Of a stretch of DNA of 64,000 nucleotides, positions 23,416 through 35,293 are shown piece by piece. The notes below the pieces were generated by a model. It ran no database searches, was not told where the DNA came from, and was given only the letters and a program-made list of their open reading frames with translations. A program made the translations under genes and the position numbers. The stretch comes from Calliopum simillimum. Its lineage: Eukaryota; Arthropoda; Insecta; Diptera; Lauxaniidae. Position 1 is the stretch's first letter. The number at the start of each line of letters is the position of its first letter. The stretch is taken from assembly GCA_951812925.1 (NCBI GenBank), contig OX638371.1:117017124-117081123 (forward strand), read 5' to 3'.

Positions 23416-25527
23416 TTTGATATTATATTACTCAAAATTGAAATTTTACAATATTTATTGCTTTTAATTAAGGAATTGTAAACACATCTGTTGTTTTTTA
23501 AAATTTGGCACACTTGATCAAATTCCATAATTTTGTTTGCACTTATCAGTATCACTAAAAAGATTTATTCATTTTTCTGTCTATTACTTAATCACATGAT
23601 GTGTAGAAAATAAAAATCCTTTTTGGCATTCCAAATAACTGTTGGTATGAAAGTATCTATGCTTACCAACTACTATCTCTTGCATAAATAACGGATGAAT
23701 TTCAAAACAATTTTAATGTTTTTGGTGTTCATTTGGTTCTCTTTTGCTATCCCTGTTAAGTCTTTTATACCATGCCGTAGTTATTATTTTTCTCCACTGT
23801 TGACAGAAATACTAATTTTGTCCTTTGTTTTCCACAAACTTATAAACATCTACTGATACAATCATTTGTATCCTAATGCCAAAAGTAAGTCCTGCTAAAA
23901 GTTTGCATACAAGTAGATACCTACCTACTCGTCTTGTCCTTGCAGGCCAGAGCAAGGATTGTCATTATTGTATAAAATGCATTTTCGGATTTTCACATTT
24001 TCACATTTCACCAAAGTAAGTCCGTTGGATAAAACCACAATGATAATGAAAACTGCAATTTCATGTTGTGATGTGTTTCAGACTTAAAACTGTGTGGTAA
24101 TCCTTTATTTATGTCTTCAATTGTTTTTCTCAAATTTCCACCGACAATCCAATAAAATTTCTACTGAAACTTTGTCAACATTTGTGCATAAAATACATTT
24201 TGGTTAAAAGTTACTTAAATTTATTGAAGATTTTTCTTTTTTTGTAATAAACGTTGAAATGTTTGCAAAGTTTTTGATTTTTCTTCCCTTTAACTTTATT
24301 ACATTCATCATCATCAGCAGCTGCAACTTTAACGCATTCATATTTATCATCATTACTTCAACTTTGTTACAAACATTGGTGTTCTTGTTCTGTTCATGGA
24401 TTTCATCTCTGGTTTATTTTCTTCTTCTTTTTGTCTTTATGTCAACATTAGCGACCCCTGCTGCTTTGGCAACATTTTTTTTTTTTTTTCTGTCCAACCA
24501 ACTGTTATCGTTTTGTCGTAAAAGTTTCGATCTGATTTTGTCTCTCTAGAATTTTGTGGTCATTTTCAACCAACGCAAGTTTGTTATTTATTCTGCCCTA
24601 AAGTTTTCAAAAGACATCCTAATGGCAGTGTTGGGTTCTTGTAATTTTTAAGTTTGACAAACTTTTTGTAGATTTCATGCAGTAGATGAGTTGGTAGAGA
24701 TATGTGCGAGTAACAAATTATGCATGCAATGAACTTATTTATTTCACCTACGTATATTTTGTTTAATTTATTTTAATATTCAATTTGCAAACTTTTGTTT
24801 TCTTCTAAAAAAAACAAATTATATAAGATTTGAAAAAACCCAATATATTCTGAAAACATGGCTAGAAATAAGTTATACGTTAAACAAACCATATCAACCC
24901 AACCAAAAAGTCAACCGTCACCATCAGCAATATCAAAGTAGAACTTGCGAAAAATTTTGGTCTCCTACCTAAGTGGTTCCCAAAATACAAGGCCATGAAG
25001 TTCGAAAAAGTTTAAAAAAACTCATAAAGTGATTAATATTAAAAGGCTGTAACTTTCCAAGCAATTAACTTTTATCTCAAAAAGAAAAACCACTTCAAAT
25101 TTATAGCCTTAGAACTTGCGAAAAAAATGTGGTTTTTTGTCAAGATGAAAGGTTATGTTTTTAAGATCAAAAAGTTTAAAAACGTATAGGTATCTCAAAA
25201 ACGACATTTTAGAAATGTTATGAAATGTATGTTAAAAAAAAAGAGCTTTAAAACAGTGGAACTTTTGCGTAACAGGTACGGATCGTAACTTATTAAAGGT
25301 TTTTTCTAGAATTCTTTCTTCTTGAATACATATGATCTTTTTCAGATAAGTACATAAAGATTTTGACTATTTTCGACCTTCACGACCCCGTATTTTGTAT
25401 AGCACCAAAGGTTTCCTCAAGTCTTAATTTGATGATGCTCAACAACTATTCCAACTTTCAGGAAATTTGGAGATGGTAAGGGTTCTTCTCCACGTGTCTT
25501 CTCGATTTTTTGGATCAGGCCATTTTT
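23416..25527. other. No gene seen
   Basis: AT-rich DNA. The hydrophobic frame at 24,259-24,549 (plus) is a product of T-rich sequence. The phrase agaacttgcgaaaaa occurs twice (near 24,941 and 25,109), suggesting an old repeat that I could not delimit. Confidence 0.4.
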
Positions 25528-26335
25528 ATACCCTACATCTAGGGTATATTTATTTCATTTCATTTTATTTCAAAAAATAATATAACAAAATGCTACAAGA
25601 TTATGTATATTCACTTTGTCCTTCCGTTTGTAACGCAGAGGCGTTGGCAGATATAGAAAAGTCTATATATTCTTGATCAGCGTCACTTCCTGAGTCGATA
25701 TGGCCATGTCCGTAGTCCAGCTGGCTGGGTGTGCGTGGAAATACATTTTCTGAGAAAACTGAACTAAATAATTCAATCATATTTAGAACACCGCCTCCGT
25801 CATCAAAGTAAGCTTGTGGGATTGAAAATAAACGACATCGGTCAACGGACACCCCTACCGCCCATAAAAAAAGTATATTCAAAATGTAACTTTAGGAGTA
25901 TTTCTCACGACAATGCAACCGAAATTCACATAAATAGAACGAATTATAAGCGCAAGCTCTTCAAAAAAACTGGGCAAACTCGAACAATAAGGCGTGGCAC
26001 CTCCCATATAAGCAAAAGCTTCGAAACGCTGTACTGAAAGCGTTTTTTGAGATAATCAAACTAAATTTTACTCAGACACTAAGAACTATAAATGCAAGCT
26101 CTGAAAAAAAAAACTGGGTGAAATCGGACGAAAGGGCGATGCACCTCCTATATAAGCAAAAGTTTCAAAACGCTATACTGAAAGAGGTTTTTGAAATAAT
26201 CCAACTAAATTTCACTCAAATACTAAGGACTATAAATGCACGCTCTGTACTAAAAGTAGACGAACTCGAACAAGAGGGCGTGGCAAAGGTTACCCCTTTA
26301 CTAGTTAGTACTAAAATTGCAAAAAACGATCTTTT
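25528..26335 (-). repeat. Dispersed fly repeat, copy C (inverted relative to copies A, B, D)
   Basis: Read on the minus strand this has the same layout as copy D: two or more ~140-bp subunits (plus-strand ggcgtggcacctcccatata near 25,991, then gatgcacctcctatataagc near 26,140, then gggcgtggcaaagg near 26,276), the unit containing ctaccgcccata near 25,855, and the tail gtcactt..tgagtcgatatggcc with ttcactttgtccttccgttt near 25,610. The far end is a palindromic atagggtatt-type sequence (ataccctacatctagggtat near 25,530). The open frames at 25,601-26,345 lie inside this repeat and are not genes. Confidence 0.7.
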
Positions 26336-27767
26336 GATCTTTTAACATACCATATTATATTATCTTTCATATGAACCCAAACTCAAGATGGTATTTTTAC
26401 GGTTTTGGAGTTATTATTTTTTAACATTTCAAAACATGAAATCAACCGATATGGCTTCACAAAATTGCTTATTTCTTGTGTAATTCTTAACTGATTTTTC
26501 TGTTCTGACCTATTTTGAAAAGGTAGTAAATCAAGCTATTACCGCAAAATAAGTTTTTATTTTATATCGCAAACAAATAGCGATAAGGCCTGAGCAAAAA
26601 AATCGGCAAACAAATTTTTTTGAAATGTTAAAAAAATCTACGGAGGGAAGTATGTCTAATTTTGACATGCATCTCATTCAGGGTAAAATTTTTTACAAAA
26701 CTTTAAAAATATTAGCTGCCCCGAGGTGCCCCGAAGAAAGTTATTAGGACTTTTGTAATCAATGATTAAAGAAACCGAACTTTTGTGGAAAACGATGCTG
26801 CTTCTTGGCAAATTTTGTACGCTATTTTGTGTTACAAAAATTTTATTTCATATCAAAAACCTCAATAACTCCAATATACTGACTTCTTGTTGATTAATGC
26901 AGTTTTGCGCTAAGCGTGCGTCATTGCGAATTCGTGAATAACAACATCAGAAACTAAAATATATCGACTTCGGTGGAAATAAATTGATGCAGCTTAGCAG
27001 TATTTACTCAACCATTACGAATCCGCCATTTTGTTTTTCAAAAAATGGATAACAGATTCGTAATCAGCATCATCAAAAACCCCTTATTACCGAATTTCAT
27101 ATTTTTGGCCAACTTTTTCAATTTTCCAACCACTGCGGGATGGTGTAATTAGATACATTTGCATGGAGATTATTTTTGAGCATGAATCATATAAGCCGCC
27201 CTTTAGTTAAACATTTTCTAATCATTTCCTTGTGCTGACATTCTAGACAATTCACAAAATATTTTATTCTGCACTTAAGTCCCGATCAATCCGTGTTATT
27301 AATAGCTACGTGGGTATCGTTTAAAAATTTTCCGACTTTAATTGATTTCTCAAGCCAACACTGCGTGCAAGAAAGCTGGCAAAAAGTTAAGAAAACTCGT
27401 AACAGAAAAAGTCTAAAACTTTTGGCCAACGCCATAAAGTCGATATATCTTGTAAACGTTTGAAACTACTTACGTATACACAGATATATATGTACAACAT
27501 ACACAAACATGGAAACAAAACTTTAGGTAGCACTTTTCCCGCAAATTCATATCGTACGTATGTTTGCAAGCGTGTTAAAAACCATCACAGAAAACTTTAT
27601 TTGGTCAAATTGGAACTTGTGAAAGTTTGTTCAACTGTGAAATAATGACTTGTAGTAAAATTTTTGTTGGACACCAGGATAAGAATTGAATGGAATTAAT
27701 TTGAAAAGTGAATCAAATGCGATTCCGTTATTTTTGACACAAAATACATAAAAAAAAAAATCATAAA
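26336..27767. other. No gene seen; one short hairpin
   Basis: AT-rich spacer. At 27,014-27,064 attacgaatc pairs with gattcgtaat around an inner ccatttt/aaaaatgg pair, giving a ~51-base hairpin of unknown significance. Confidence 0.4.
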
Positions 27768-28643
27768 TAACACAGGTTTACAAAATAAAAAAATGTCATG
27801 GCGTTTTGACCAGACTATGTTTTTCCTAGGGACTTTGACTTCCTGAATCCAAATCCGGGGTCCGTTTTTTTCCAGAACGTCTGAGAAAAAATATTTCAAG
27901 GTCATATGGGGGTCAAAATTGTCATGTGGCGTTTAGTGATAAATTCGCTACAATTCTGAAACTAATTTTATATCATTGAATTCTTAGTTCTAAAAAGAAT
28001 ATGTGATCAAAAAGGGTCTCTCGGGCCTAGTTTCGGAGATATAGCCATCGGAAGATCCGGATATATCTTCTATGAAAACCGCTATAAGTTGGGAACCACT
28101 CGATGGATTTGGAAAATATTGGTGTCATATGAAAGGTATTTTGTTGTTGTTGTTGTTGGTTTTGTTGATGCATTTGTTGTTGTAATTGAAAAATTTCTCA
28201 AAATTTCAAAAAAGTCATATCTCCAAAACTATGAATCCAATTGAAAATATTTTTAGAGGTTGTCAAATTATCTTTCATATGATTCCAATTTTTTTCAAAT
28301 CCATCTAGGGGTTCCCAACTTATAGCGGTTTTCATAGAAATATATCCGGATCTTCCGATGGCCACATCTCCGAAACTAGGCCCGAGATGCCCTTTTTGAT
28401 CACATATTCTTTTTAAGGACAAAGAACTCAATGATAAAAAATTAGTTTCAGAGTTTTAGCGAATTTGTCACTAAACGACGCATGAACCCCATTTTGACCT
28501 CCATATGACCTTGAAATCTTTTTTCTCAGACGTTCTGGAAAAAAACGGACCCCGGATTTAGATTCAGGACGTCAAAGTCCCTAGGAAACACATAGTCTGG
28601 TCAAAACGCCATGACACTTTTTTTTTTTTTTGTATACCTGTGT
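27768..28643. mobile_element. Large foldback element, about 876 bp, with a TTG core
   Basis: The two arms (about 27,768-28,133 and 28,210-28,643) are reverse complements with scattered differences. Examples are gtcatggcgttttgaccaga (left) with tctggtcaaaacgccatgac (right), cctagggactttgac with gtcaaagtccctagg, and gccatcggaagatccggata with tatccggatcttccgatggc. The centre holds a (TTG)n microsatellite. The frames at 27,696-27,905 and 28,198-28,431 (minus) are arm sequence and match each other only because of the palindrome. Confidence 0.85.
28138..28172. repeat. TTG microsatellite in the loop of the foldback element
   Basis: A run of ttg triplets with two interruptions lies at the centre of the foldback. 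Slippage here would change the loop length between copies. Confidence 0.8.
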
Positions 28644-29589
28644 AATTCTTCTATTCAGATATCGTACCCGTACTAGAGCATAATTGGAACACAAGTGTGA
28701 TGCAAATTTCAGCCAAACCCAAATTATTATTGAGAATTTTAACAATGGCCATGGTGAAAAACTTTCCCTTCGCTATTGTTCGACACAAAAAAAAAAATGG
28801 AAAAGTATTTCATACAAAATTGCCAATATTATTGACAATAATGCAATAAAATGTATGCTGCATATTTTTCACGAGAGTGGCTGGCATCGGAAACAACGAA
28901 AGAAAATCCGAAACTACTGACAACAATTGCCTGCCAACATAATGATGTTGCTGCTGATGATTATGACGCTGATAACAATAATAGAATAGTTTGACCTTAT
29001 TATGGCCTCTCACTTGCTGCGCCGCGGCCCCCACCAACTCTGCCAGCGTGCACGTTGCTACTTAACAAAAGTTGTTGCTGGGGTCTCTTGTGTATTTTCC
29101 TCCGCTTGAAACAGCCAGCCAGCCAGCCAACCGCGCAATGATGATGGCCATATATCATTGAAACGGTTGCTGCTGCAACGGCGACGGCAGTGGCTGCTGC
29201 CCTGTCGAACGGCAGCCATCGCCTTCCTTGGTTGCATTTATTGTTTTCTTTATAAATGTATGTGTGTGTGTATGTGTGTGTATCGTCTATTCAACGTTTT
29301 GTTGTGTTCTACGTTTCGTCTGGCTTTGTTGATAAATACGAGTTGATATGCGGGTTAGTTTTTGGTTAAAACCAAAGTGGCCGAACTTTCAGGAAAGTGT
29401 GAGGCACTTGGGCGTATAGTGTTCTTGAGAATAAGCGTTTTTCTTGCTAACGCCAGGTGTTTTGTACTTTGCTTGAATTATTCTTGTTGGCTTAACTTTG
29501 TCGAAATATCAAATTATGTAAGTGTAGAATCCTACAGGTAGCAAAGTAGGACCATCCGAAGAAATCGTGAAAACGTTCGCTGGAGCAAG
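28644..29589. other. No gene called; GC-rich patch and simple repeats
   Basis: A GC-rich patch lies at 29,000-29,240, with (AGCC)n at 29,110-29,127 and a (TG)n tract with one TA interruption at 29,261-29,283. Open frames in the patch lack ATG starts or recognisable domains. It could be a promoter or 5'UTR region, but I see no clear splice donor. Confidence 0.35.
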
Positions 29590-29750
29590 CAATTTTTGAC
29601 TTTGGCGGCCCTTTTAGTATGAAAATAGTCTTATTAACATGCCCTTTTATAAATTTTTTTGAAATTCTTGTTAAATTTTCTTTAATTTGGTTGTACATTT
29701 GTTGTACAAATTTTGTAATTTAAGGTCAGAAAAAAATACTTTTCAACAAT
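29590..29750. repeat. Fragment of the 'GGCGGCC' foldback family
   Basis: The stretch from tttttgactttggcggccc to ggtcagaaaaaaatactttt matches the arms of the fuller copies at 37.2, 42.0 and 44.1 kb, including tgttaaattttctttaattt and acatgcccttttata. Only one arm is present. Confidence 0.65.
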
Positions 29751-30269
29751 CTCAAAATGTGTCACTTTCTGCCACTTTCTGCACATGTTTTCAATGCTAA
29801 GGATCGAAACATAATCGGCAAAAAATAACTTTTCCACAATGCGTTTATTTCAAATTAATGAAGTCATTAAAACCATGCTGAACATGATCTTCGACTTCAT
29901 CAACATCAGCAAAAACAGCAATAACGCATTATGAATGTCGTCTTTAACATGAACCATCGCCGAAAAATGCATGGAAATGTTGTTTCGTTTTTGCTTTTTT
30001 TTTTAATCATAATTGTAATCATAAATTTGCATATCGCTTGCCTTCAGCCAGAAAAGTGGAACGAATTACGGCATCTTCACTATAAGGAAACGCTGTGTTT
30101 TTGTTGTTGTACCATACCATATATGAAAATCGTTGCAAGATTTATTTGAAGATCATAATATGCCAGAAATTCAGGCACGGCTGTGCTACTTACGTTGTGC
30201 ATATTTTCATATCTTTGAATATTTTGTAGCAAAGGTTAACATAAACGAGAACATCTACTTTTCTGTATA
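29751..30269. other. No gene seen
   Basis: AT-rich spacer. The frame at 29,931-30,149 (plus) starts with ATG but shows no recognised domain or coding bias. Confidence 0.4.
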
Positions 30270-30365
30270 TACAGGGTGTAAACGTTAAGGTTATGAAGCT
30301 TCTGAGAGGTGCTAGAGGGGGCCTAGACTAACAAAAAATTTTACGAAAAAAAAGTCCAGAAATTC
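30270..30365. repeat. Terminal fragment of the 'GGCGGCC' foldback family
   Basis: The sequence acagggtgtaaacgttaagg then gaagcttctgagaggtgct and agagggggcctagactaaca is the outer end of the family seen complete at 42,038 and, inverted, at 37,810 and 44,846. It is preceded by TATA and starts acagggtgt, like many Tc1/mariner-superfamily ends. Confidence 0.6.
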
Positions 30366-31291
30366 GAATATTTCATCTCAAACACCAAGTGGTTCTAATT
30401 TGTGAGCGTCTACTGTACTACGTATGGCCTTGCTTCAATACGAATAGTAACCCATAATTTTGTAAACGCCATTAAGAACGCAAAGATTAAAAACAACAAA
30501 AAAAATCAGTCGGTAAAAAGTTTAATTACATTTCAGTATAAATTGTATGCAAAAGCAAATGCCTCAGAACATGAAAAAAAAAAATAAGAAAAAGATGCAC
30601 GCAACGTAATCTCTACAAATCACATAAAAAATTAAACTTTATCTAAAGTGGGGCTCATTCTCCCTTTTTGATCATTATTGTGTTTGTTGTTGTTGTTGTT
30701 GTTTTTTATTGCACGCAAATACCAAATGCTTAAAACCAATACCATGCAACCTACTGACCAAGTTGAAATCACCTATAGAACGACCAGGCATGAAATGAAG
30801 AAAGCGAAAAAGAGCCAGCGCATTCGTGGTTTCAGAATGCTCGTCCATCCTTTCGTCCGTAGCCTGATATCACGTTAAGAGTACTCATTAATTATGATGC
30901 ATTCTAAGTGTTTTGCGTTTAAAAGTTTCGATTTCATTTAAGGCAACAAAAAGCAAAAGACGTAACTGAAACGATATTTAATTCGAGAAAATTAAAAGGA
31001 TTCCAAACGATCAACCTTCAAGTGAATCGGTGCAGTTGCCGTTATCGATCTGCCAAATGTTTGATTGCTTTATTTCATAACATTAAGCTCAAAAAAATGT
31101 TTTGGATGTAAATTAGTAAAAAATAAATGTTCTTCGTGCATTAAACGTTTTATGGTCAACTAAACTGATTTTTATATTAATTGGAAATCTAATGCTCTCT
31201 AACAGACAAGCTAAGATGGCACGAAATATAAACTTCTTCTGAAAACATTTCAATGAAGCGCATTTAGTCGAATAATAGATACAATTTGAAA
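30366..31291. other. No gene seen
   Basis: AT-rich spacer with a (TTG)n run at 30,680-30,702. The frames at 30,402 and 30,678 (plus) are not supported as genes. Confidence 0.4.
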
Positions 31292-32247
31292 TACGAGGGC
31301 TATTTGATAATTTTGATTCTTTGAATTTCTCGCAGAGTATAATGGTTGGGGTAGCAGTTTATAGCCCAATTTATGGGGTTTTCCTATGGTGACTACACAC
31401 GTATACACCTGTGTATTCTCTTGATTGAACATCACTTTTTTCATTGCTTCTGCTTCAAATCAATACTGAATTTGTCCAAAAGTTCTGAGTAATATTCGAC
31501 GGTAATCGTTTTAACCTTTTAAGGTAATTGATGTGGATGGCACAGCGTGCTTTCCAAAAAACTGTGGCCATGATCTTGTTGGCCGAAAAAACCACCTTGC
31601 GCTTCTTTGCTGCACGTTCTACCGAAGAAACTCACTGCTTTGATTTTTCTTATGTATTTGGTGTGTTGTGTTTGGGCCATGTTTTGTTTATGGTAGCAAA
31701 ACCTCATTCGGAAATCACCAAACTCTCCTTTGAACTTACCTTTCCTCCATCGAAAAGAAGTTGCATGAAAATGCCAGCTATAAATAGTTTTGAAATCTGT
31801 TCCGAGTGAAATCCTAGCTGATCGTTTTTTAAAATGGGGTCGAAAAGCGGTACATTTAAAAAAAAAAAACAGTAAACCAAAATGATCAATTTTGATGTAT
31901 TTGTTGGTGCCGGTTCCGAATCTGGTCTCGGAATTGCTCTATCACGATTTTTTAAGTTTCATAGAAGACGTTTGAATTTGGCAACAGATTTCGAATGTAT
32001 GCCGAGAACCGTTTCATTAGGCATTTTCATACTCTAAGCGTGTAATATCGTTCTATGGATTTTGGCGAAGATTTCTGACACGACGTCTTTTTTCGGCGTC
32101 ACTTGTGCTAGTACAACCACAACGGAACTTAGCTAACCACTTCTTAACCATTGAAATTGATGGTGCAGAGTCCCCAATATATTTATCAAGCCTTTCCTTA
32201 ATTTCATTGAATAAATGACAGTTGACGGGAGCAGTGTTGTCGCCCAT
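31292..32247 (-). pseudogene. Decayed mariner element (remnant of a DD34D-type transposase)
   Basis: Minus-strand frames hold scattered mariner blocks. The N-terminal helix-turn-helix region reads SISMVKKWLAKFRCGCTSTSD (32,053-32,247). The middle reads AQGGFFGQQDHGH, which continues out of frame as the usual xVFWxxxGVIHIDYL block near 31,530-31,600. A block KTITVEYYSELLDKFSIDLK follows near 31,450-31,510. The block around the second catalytic Asp reads MFNQENTQVYT, where the Asp is replaced by Glu, followed by LGYKLLPQPLY. The expected SPDLAPSD box is missing, and the sequence runs directly into tacgagggctatttgataat at 31,292, which looks like a mariner TIR. The copy is internally deleted, frameshifted and dead; the other TIR was not found. 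Confidence 0.65.
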
Positions 32248-33776
32248 ACAAAAAGTTCAAATGAATATTTAATTTCGAAATTAAATTAAATTAATTTTCA
32301 TAAAGAATCTGTTATTATCTTCTGATAAATCAATGATTTTTCATCAAAAGTATATTTTCGAACTTTATAGTTATTGTATGGTTCATTTTTTTTTTTTTTT
32401 TTTTTAAAAAAAAACCTTACTGTAAGATAAATATCACTTCCATAAGGTCATTCAAAACATCTGAATTGATTGAAACAGTAAGGTAACATTTATAAGAAAT
32501 AAATTAGTATGTACTATTTTTTTCTCCGTGTGGACTTAAAGTTTCTGTGTGGGAAATTCAAAAAGTTTCGAACTTATCAAAAAACAATTTCAGTGGTTTT
32601 GATTCAAATAAAGTGTGGGCTCTTTGTTACAAGTCCTTCCTCTAAAATAGTCATTGCTGTAACTTTTGATCTTCCCACTTTTTCGTAAAAGTACCACGCC
32701 CTGTTCTGTATATATTACAATTACTTATTGTATTACCACTTTGCATATTGACGCAGCAGTGGATGCAATTAATTATCTTGCAATTATATTAAAATTATTC
32801 CCAGCAATCTGGAGCAGTCACAACATGCAAAGCGAAAACGTCTTTCAACAAATCCCTTCAACTAATTATGCTGGGCAATTCTTGTCAATACGCAATCAAC
32901 AGGTTACAAGATGATTGTTGAAAGACGTACTACGTACACACGAGAGTGAAAACAGTTTTTTTTAAATGTACTTAAAGGCAGGATAACTTCTTTAGTCACT
33001 AAATAAAAACTCCCATTCCATTGAAATGAACGGACGGACATGCCAATACAAAATTAACAATTAATTGAAGAAAAGTCTTTAAACAATTTTTACTTTGAGT
33101 GTTATTGCATTTGTATGCGCAAAGTGCGTTCGCATGTACTCATGTTTGTACTCATGTTTGTATGAATGTTTCTTTTTTCTGAAAACATGAGCAAAGCAAA
33201 AAAACACCGCATCACGCATGCGTAACAAGTTGCGTCAACAAATAAGAGTTACCTACGCGCATCTTTGACTGGCAGTAGTAGTTACTACGAGTAGTTTCAA
33301 CCCGAAAGAATATAAAAAAACGGCAGTCAGCAAGCGTGCCCACATCAATAGTCGTCAAATGTCAATCAACAACATTGGAACATGCTTAGCAGATATTAAT
33401 AAAAAATATAGGGAAAATGGCGAGCAAAAAAGAAAAGATCTGGATTGACAGTGGGAAAGCAAATGAAAACAACCGCAACAACAAAAAAAAAGAAGCACTC
33501 ACTCCAATGAGCATAAAAACTGCAGACAAACTGTCTGTTACTTTCAAAATGACGACGGAACCATATGACAGCGGCAATGGCAACACTGTTTTTTATTATT
33601 TTTTTGCAAAATGTAAAGTTTTACCTTTTGTGTATGATGGCATCTCAAAGATACTTATGTACCTGTATTTTCAATTTATTTCAACACAATTAAGAAAACT
33701 GAAACGTATTCCACACTGAGAAAAAATGTCCCCCTCCCTCTCATGACCATGACAAGCCAACAGTTCGTGCATAACT
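32248..33776. other. No confirmed gene; A/T runs
   Basis: A long T run followed by an A run lies at 32,388-32,415. The phrase ccgtgtggac at 32,527 is the reverse complement of the end seen at 51,281 and may mark another copy of that element. One open frame with a good start context (33,417-33,719) is listed separately. Confidence 0.4.
33417..33719 (+). CDS. Small open frame with good start context, function unknown
   Basis: An ATG in the context gaaaATGGCG opens a 100-codon frame beginning MASKKEKIWIDSGKANENN. The first ~56 codons are hydrophilic and Lys/Asn/Thr-rich; after SGNGNTV the frame passes into T-rich DNA and becomes hydrophobic (FYYFFAK), which suggests the true sequence, if any, ends or is spliced near 33,585. 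A TATAAAAA at 33,311 lies about 105 bases upstream. I recognise no family. A chance frame is the more likely explanation. Confidence 0.15.
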   Translation: MASKKEKIWIDSGKANENNRNNKKKEALTPMSIKTADKLSVTFKMTTEPYDSGNGNTVFYYFFAKCKVLPFVYDGISKILMYLYFQFISTQLRKLKRIPH

Positions 33777-33990
33777 TTATTTATTTATTTATTTATTATA
33801 ATGATAGTTAAAATTATAAAAATTTAAACTAACAAAAGAAGTTTTATAGCACTGACTTTATTTCCAGGCAATGTATCAGTGATTCAAAATCACTTTTAAC
33901 AAATAACTTTTGAGTTTTTTTGAATTAATTTTATTGTAAATAAATCCTTCTACGAGATCATATAAGCAAAGGTTTGTCTCATTCTCTTCC
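33777..33990 (-). mobile_element. 5'-truncated non-LTR retrotransposon 3' end with (TAAA)n tail
   Basis: On the minus strand a short frame ends NLCLYDLVEGFIYNKINS and then KKLKSYLLKVILNH-stop. This resembles the extreme C-terminus of the retroelement at 54.8-55.5 kb (ISIDFCLNKAQFKSILLRLL). A short 3'UTR follows and then a (TAAA)n tail at 33,778-33,799. Tail, order and orientation fit a heavily 5'-truncated copy. The 5' limit is uncertain. Confidence 0.4.
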
Positions 33991-34916
33991 TTTTTTTTCG
34001 TAAACTTCTTGATGAGTTTTATTCTAAAACATTTTTCTTCATATTTTCTTCTTCCTCGCAATATTAATGCACTCTACTTAAGTCATTTACTTTTTTTTTC
34101 GCTGTCTGTTTTAATTTTCTGCACGTTAGATTTCGAGGCAAAACTCTGCATAAATTTGAACTGAAGTGCTACTTCATGTCTTATACAATTTCGTGCTTCT
34201 TCTCTCTACTGCAATCGTAATTTAAGCGGAAATTTGTTTTTTTTTTTTTTTTTGGTCTGCGAATCTGCCGTATTCAGCCTTCCACACCATTTCATTTGTT
34301 TTTTCGTTTGTTCTTCTTCTGCACTTACGGCTGCTTTGAGTATTGAGCACTTAATTGGATTTTCAACCCAAAAATTTTTTTCTGCCTTGAATAGTGAAAA
34401 ATTTTCTCTTTACAATTTTGAATTTGTAAAAATTTTACAAAAAAAAATCATGAAAAAATAATTATATTTGTATATTCTAGTAGTATTTACACATGCATAT
34501 ATATTTTATGTATGTGGATATGTGATGCGATCTGGCAAAACCTTACTTAACTTAAAATAGGGCAAAATAGACTCATCAGTCCTACCATCTTGTGTCAAAT
34601 TTTGGTACCGTTAGCTCAAAATTTGAAGCGCTGGGAGCTATTTTTGAAATGACAACCTATTTAAGTCTATTTGCTTTAACGAAAACAATACAAATTTTAC
34701 AATTTTTGAGTATACGTTGGACGTATCGATATTGTTATGAGTATTTTGAATCTTTATGTTCAAAAACGGTAGTTAAGTTTCAAGTACGAAATTGTACGAG
34801 TTTAAGTTCTTTGAGGCTTGGAAGAATGAATTTTTCTACTATCTAACGATTACTTATATGTCAACTCAAGCCATTTTAAAGATCATCTAAACCCTAAACA
34901 CGAAATTTTCATTTAC
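33991..34916. other. No gene seen
   Basis: AT-rich spacer with a poly-T run at 34,237-34,253. No supported feature. Confidence 0.4.
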
Positions 34917-35293
34917 AAACCTGTTCCGTAATCCGTGTGGTTTCAATTACTTTTCATTTTGGAAACTTTTAAATGAAAATGATAAGTCACACGATAAAAA
35001 TATTAGAATCGCTTTTGTAGAGAGTTACAGGTTCTGCAAATAATATTTATTTGAATTTACGAAAAAGTAACCATTAAGAAAATATCCCACAAAACTGAAT
35101 TTTCTGACATTTTGCTGTTTTTTAAGAATATTTCACAAACGGTTACTTCTTCGCTAACGCAAATAAATATTATTTGTAAAACCTGTAATTCTGCACAAAA
35201 GAGATTCAAATACTTTTTATCGTTCGACTCACCGTTTTCATCAAAAAGCCTCCGAAATGAAAAGAAGTTGAAATTACACGGAAAAGGCCTGTT
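34917..35293. mobile_element. Diverged foldback MITE related to the 14.2-kb copy
   Basis: The arms (about 34,917-35,085 and 35,120-35,293) pair imperfectly. The right arm shares tactttttatcgttcgactc and accgttttcatcaaaaagcc with the copy at 14,241-14,580, and the outer ends read aacctgttccgt and, reversed, aacaggccttttccgt. The left arm has more changes, so the two arms have drifted apart. Confidence 0.7.

Noticed and set aside
24259..24549. 96-residue hydrophobic plus-strand frame
   Set aside because: It is a by-product of T-rich DNA; no domain, no codon bias.
25601..26345. Several open frames of 73-93 codons
   Set aside because: They lie wholly inside copy C of the dispersed repeat and correspond to frames in copy D on the other strand; repeat sequence, not genes.
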